From Frankiales bacterium (GTDB taxonomy: Bacteria > Actinomycetota > Actinomycetes > Mycobacteriales > SCTD01): a DNA stretch of 23,503 nucleotides. Below, piece after piece: positions 22,326-23,503 of this stretch (the stretch's first letter is position 1; each line of letters begins with the position of its first letter). Location: NCBI GenBank assembly GCA_025966295.1, contig JAOPVD010000115.1, forward strand, positions 1 through 23,503, in the 5' to 3' direction. The notes below the pieces were generated by a model. That model ran no database searches and was not told where the DNA came from. It saw only the letters and a list, made by a program, of their open reading frames with translations. The translations under genes were made by a program, and so were the position numbers.

Positions 22326-23216
22326 ATGACCATCCTGGTGACCGGAGCGACAGGGCCGTTGGGTCACCACCTGCTCGAGGACCTGGCGGACCAGCGGGTC
22401 GCAGCGACCGCCATGGTCCGCGTCGAGGCGGAGGCCGGCGGCCTGCCGACCGGGGTCGAGCACGTCGTCGCGACCCTGGAGGACCCGCCGCCCCCGTCGG
22501 TGCTGCAGGAGTATGACCACGTGCTCCTGACCAGTCCAGCGACCGAGCAGCAGGCCGACCTGGAGGTGACCTTCGTCGACGCGCTCGTTGCGGCCGGCCA
22601 CCGCCCACACGTCGTGAAGGTCGCCACCGACGGCTTCCAGGACCCGCAGTGCCAGGTGCGCTTCATGCGCAGCGACCGGCAGGTCGCCAAGCACCTCGAC
22701 GCCATCGGCCTCCCGGTGACCTACCTGGCTGCGCTGACCTACATGGAGAGCCTGCTGGGCCTCGCCGACGTCATGCGGGACGAGGCCCTGGTCCCGGTAC
22801 CCGCCGGTGACGGCAAGGTGGGCTTCGTCGCCACCAGCGACGTCGCCGGCGTCGCGGCGCACGTGCTGACCCATCCCGGCCACGAGGACCGCGTGTACGT
22901 CGTCTCCGGCCCGGAGGCGCTGGGCTACCAGGACGTCGCCGAACGGGTCTCGGCGCTGTTCGCCACCACCGTGGAGTACGTCGACACCCCCGCGGCGCAG
23001 TACGCCGACCGGCTGCGCAGCAGCGGGCTCCCGGACTGGGAGGTGGCCGGAGCCCTGGAGCTGTTCGACTGGGTCCGGCACGGCGCACAGGACAGCGTGA
23101 CGGACGAGGTGGAGCGGGCCACCGGGGAGGCGGCGCGCCCGCTGACCGACTGGCTCCGGGAGCTGCGCGGCGCCTTCCTCGGCCGGCCCGCGGACCTGCC
23201 GCCACCGCAGCTCTGA
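22326..23216 (+). CDS. NmrA-like NAD(P)-binding oxidoreductase (atypical SDR)
   Basis: Rossmann-fold protein of 296 residues. The N-terminal ILVTGATGPLGHHLL carries the GxxGxxG motif (Gly7, Gly10, Gly13), followed by the acceptor strand region AATAMVR and VEHVVATLED. Later segments (HVVKVATDGFQ, LPVTYLAALTYMESLLGL, KVGFVATSDVAGVAAHVL, YVVSGPEALGYQDVAERVS) fit the NmrA/HSCARG-type atypical short-chain dehydrogenases that act as quinone reductases or redox sensors. The classical YxxxK catalytic pair is not visible. The ATG at 22326 has no good ribosome-binding site. It lies 66 nt downstream of the K+ channel gene on the same strand, possibly co-transcribed. Substrate unknown. Confidence 0.87.
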   Translation: MTILVTGATGPLGHHLLEDLADQRVAATAMVRVEAEAGGLPTGVEHVVATLEDPPPPSVLQEYDHVLLTSPATEQQADLEVTFVDALVAAGHRPHVVKVATDGFQDPQCQVRFMRSDRQVAKHLDAIGLPVTYLAALTYMESLLGLADVMRDEALVPVPAGDGKVGFVATSDVAGVAAHVLTHPGHEDRVYVVSGPEALGYQDVAERVSALFATTVEYVDTPAAQYADRLRSSGLPDWEVAGALELFDWVRHGAQDSVTDEVERATGEAARPLTDWLRELRGAFLGRPADLPPPQL

Positions 23217-23503
23217 GGTCTTGACCCTAGGGACAGGTCGGCGCTCACCGGCCCTGGAACGGCACCCGGCTCAGGCCTGATGACCCGTTCGGCCCAGCGC
23301 CGGTCGGTCCGTCGTGGTGAATTTGCCCACGTCGCCGCCGGCCCGGCAGGCACCCGTCAGGGCACATCCACGCTCAAAACGGGCCCAAAATACGCAGAGC
23401 CGGGCGCTTTGCCACCCCGACGGCCGGGCGGCAGCGGAAAGAGCCCCAAAAGTCTGGCTCCACCCGAACCGATAGGATGTGTACGGATTAAGCACAACCG
23501 GTG
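23217..23503 (+). promoter_or_regulatory. intergenic region with a likely promoter at the right edge
   Basis: No gene is seen. A near-palindrome TGACCCTAGGGACA lies just after the NmrA-like gene (from 23222). A-rich patches within GC-rich sequence (CGGGCCCAAAATACGC near 23380 and GAGCCCCAAAAGTC near 23441) are unlike the surrounding DNA. TAGGAT at 23473-23478 is a good -10 candidate; no strong -35 is visible. The final GTG (23501-23503) could be the start of a gene beyond the window. TGTG-N11-CACA at about 23478-23496 overlaps the expected start of transcription. Confidence 0.4.

Noticed and set aside
23478..23496. CRP-type operator TGTG-N11-CACA
   Set aside because: Spacing differs from the known TGTGA-N6-TCACA pattern; noted only as part of the promoter region.
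1..23503. CRISPR arrays, tRNA or rRNA genes
   Set aside because: No regularly spaced direct repeats and no tRNA cloverleaf with a T-arm GGTTCGA-type segment in a suitable context were seen on either strand by reading; a dedicated scan was not possible.

Overview
This is a high-GC window with strong G/C preference at third codon positions, actinobacterial family types (DosR/DosS-like two-component proteins, an Acg-type nitroreductase, GAF-ANTAR, a PapA-like acyltransferase, an F420/FMN luciferase-like oxidoreductase) and frequent GTG/TTG starts. It fits a soil-type actinomycete. Genus cannot be fixed from the sequence alone.

Left part (about 1-4200): a minus-strand aromatic-catabolism locus in decay. 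Reading along the minus strand, an AraC-type regulator (4201-3323) is followed by a TfdB-like phenol hydroxylase reduced to its two ends (3189-2816), an apparently intact hydroxyquinol 1,2-dioxygenase (2819-1872), a maleylacetate reductase reduced to scraps (1875-about 1486) and a NADPH-dependent FMN reductase (1223-639). The original pathway was probably (chloro)phenol or resorcinol to hydroxyquinol, maleylacetate and 3-oxoadipate. Only the ring-cleavage step survives. Two adjacent palindromes lie in the operon's promoter region.

Middle left (4200-6460): a DUF1990-like gene, a small membrane protein and a decayed stretch holding a frameshifted serine-recombinase C-terminus fused to an unrelated tail. 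This marks an old mobile-element insertion.

Middle (6460-12200): an SRPBCC protein behind a good ECF-sigma promoter match, a secreted S15-type serine hydrolase, an SNF2-family helicase with a long structured leader, and a two-pass membrane protein. Strong stem-loops separate the last two.

The most coherent system is at 12290-15918: a DosS/DevS-like GAF-GAF histidine kinase that keeps the His aligning with the heme-ligand His of DosS, and a DosR/DevR-like regulator arranged tail to tail so that one CTAG provides both stop codons. Divergent from the regulator is a PNPOx-like protein translationally coupled to an Acg-family nitroreductase. The divergent promoter region holds a near-consensus DosR box. 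The Acg gene has a one-base frameshift in a run of five G. This looks like a compact dormancy or hypoxia module outside the mycobacterial arrangement.

Right part (15908-23503): a luciferase-like oxidoreductase with a TTGCA-N2-TGCAA operator candidate, a membrane-anchored hypothetical protein, a PapA-like condensation-domain acyltransferase behind a GAF-ANTAR regulator, a divergent atypical receiver protein whose phospho-acceptor Asp is Glu, a two-TM potassium channel with an RCK domain (probably leaderless), an NmrA-like NAD(P)-binding protein, and a promoter-like region at the right edge. No tRNA, rRNA, CRISPR array or complete insertion sequence was seen.
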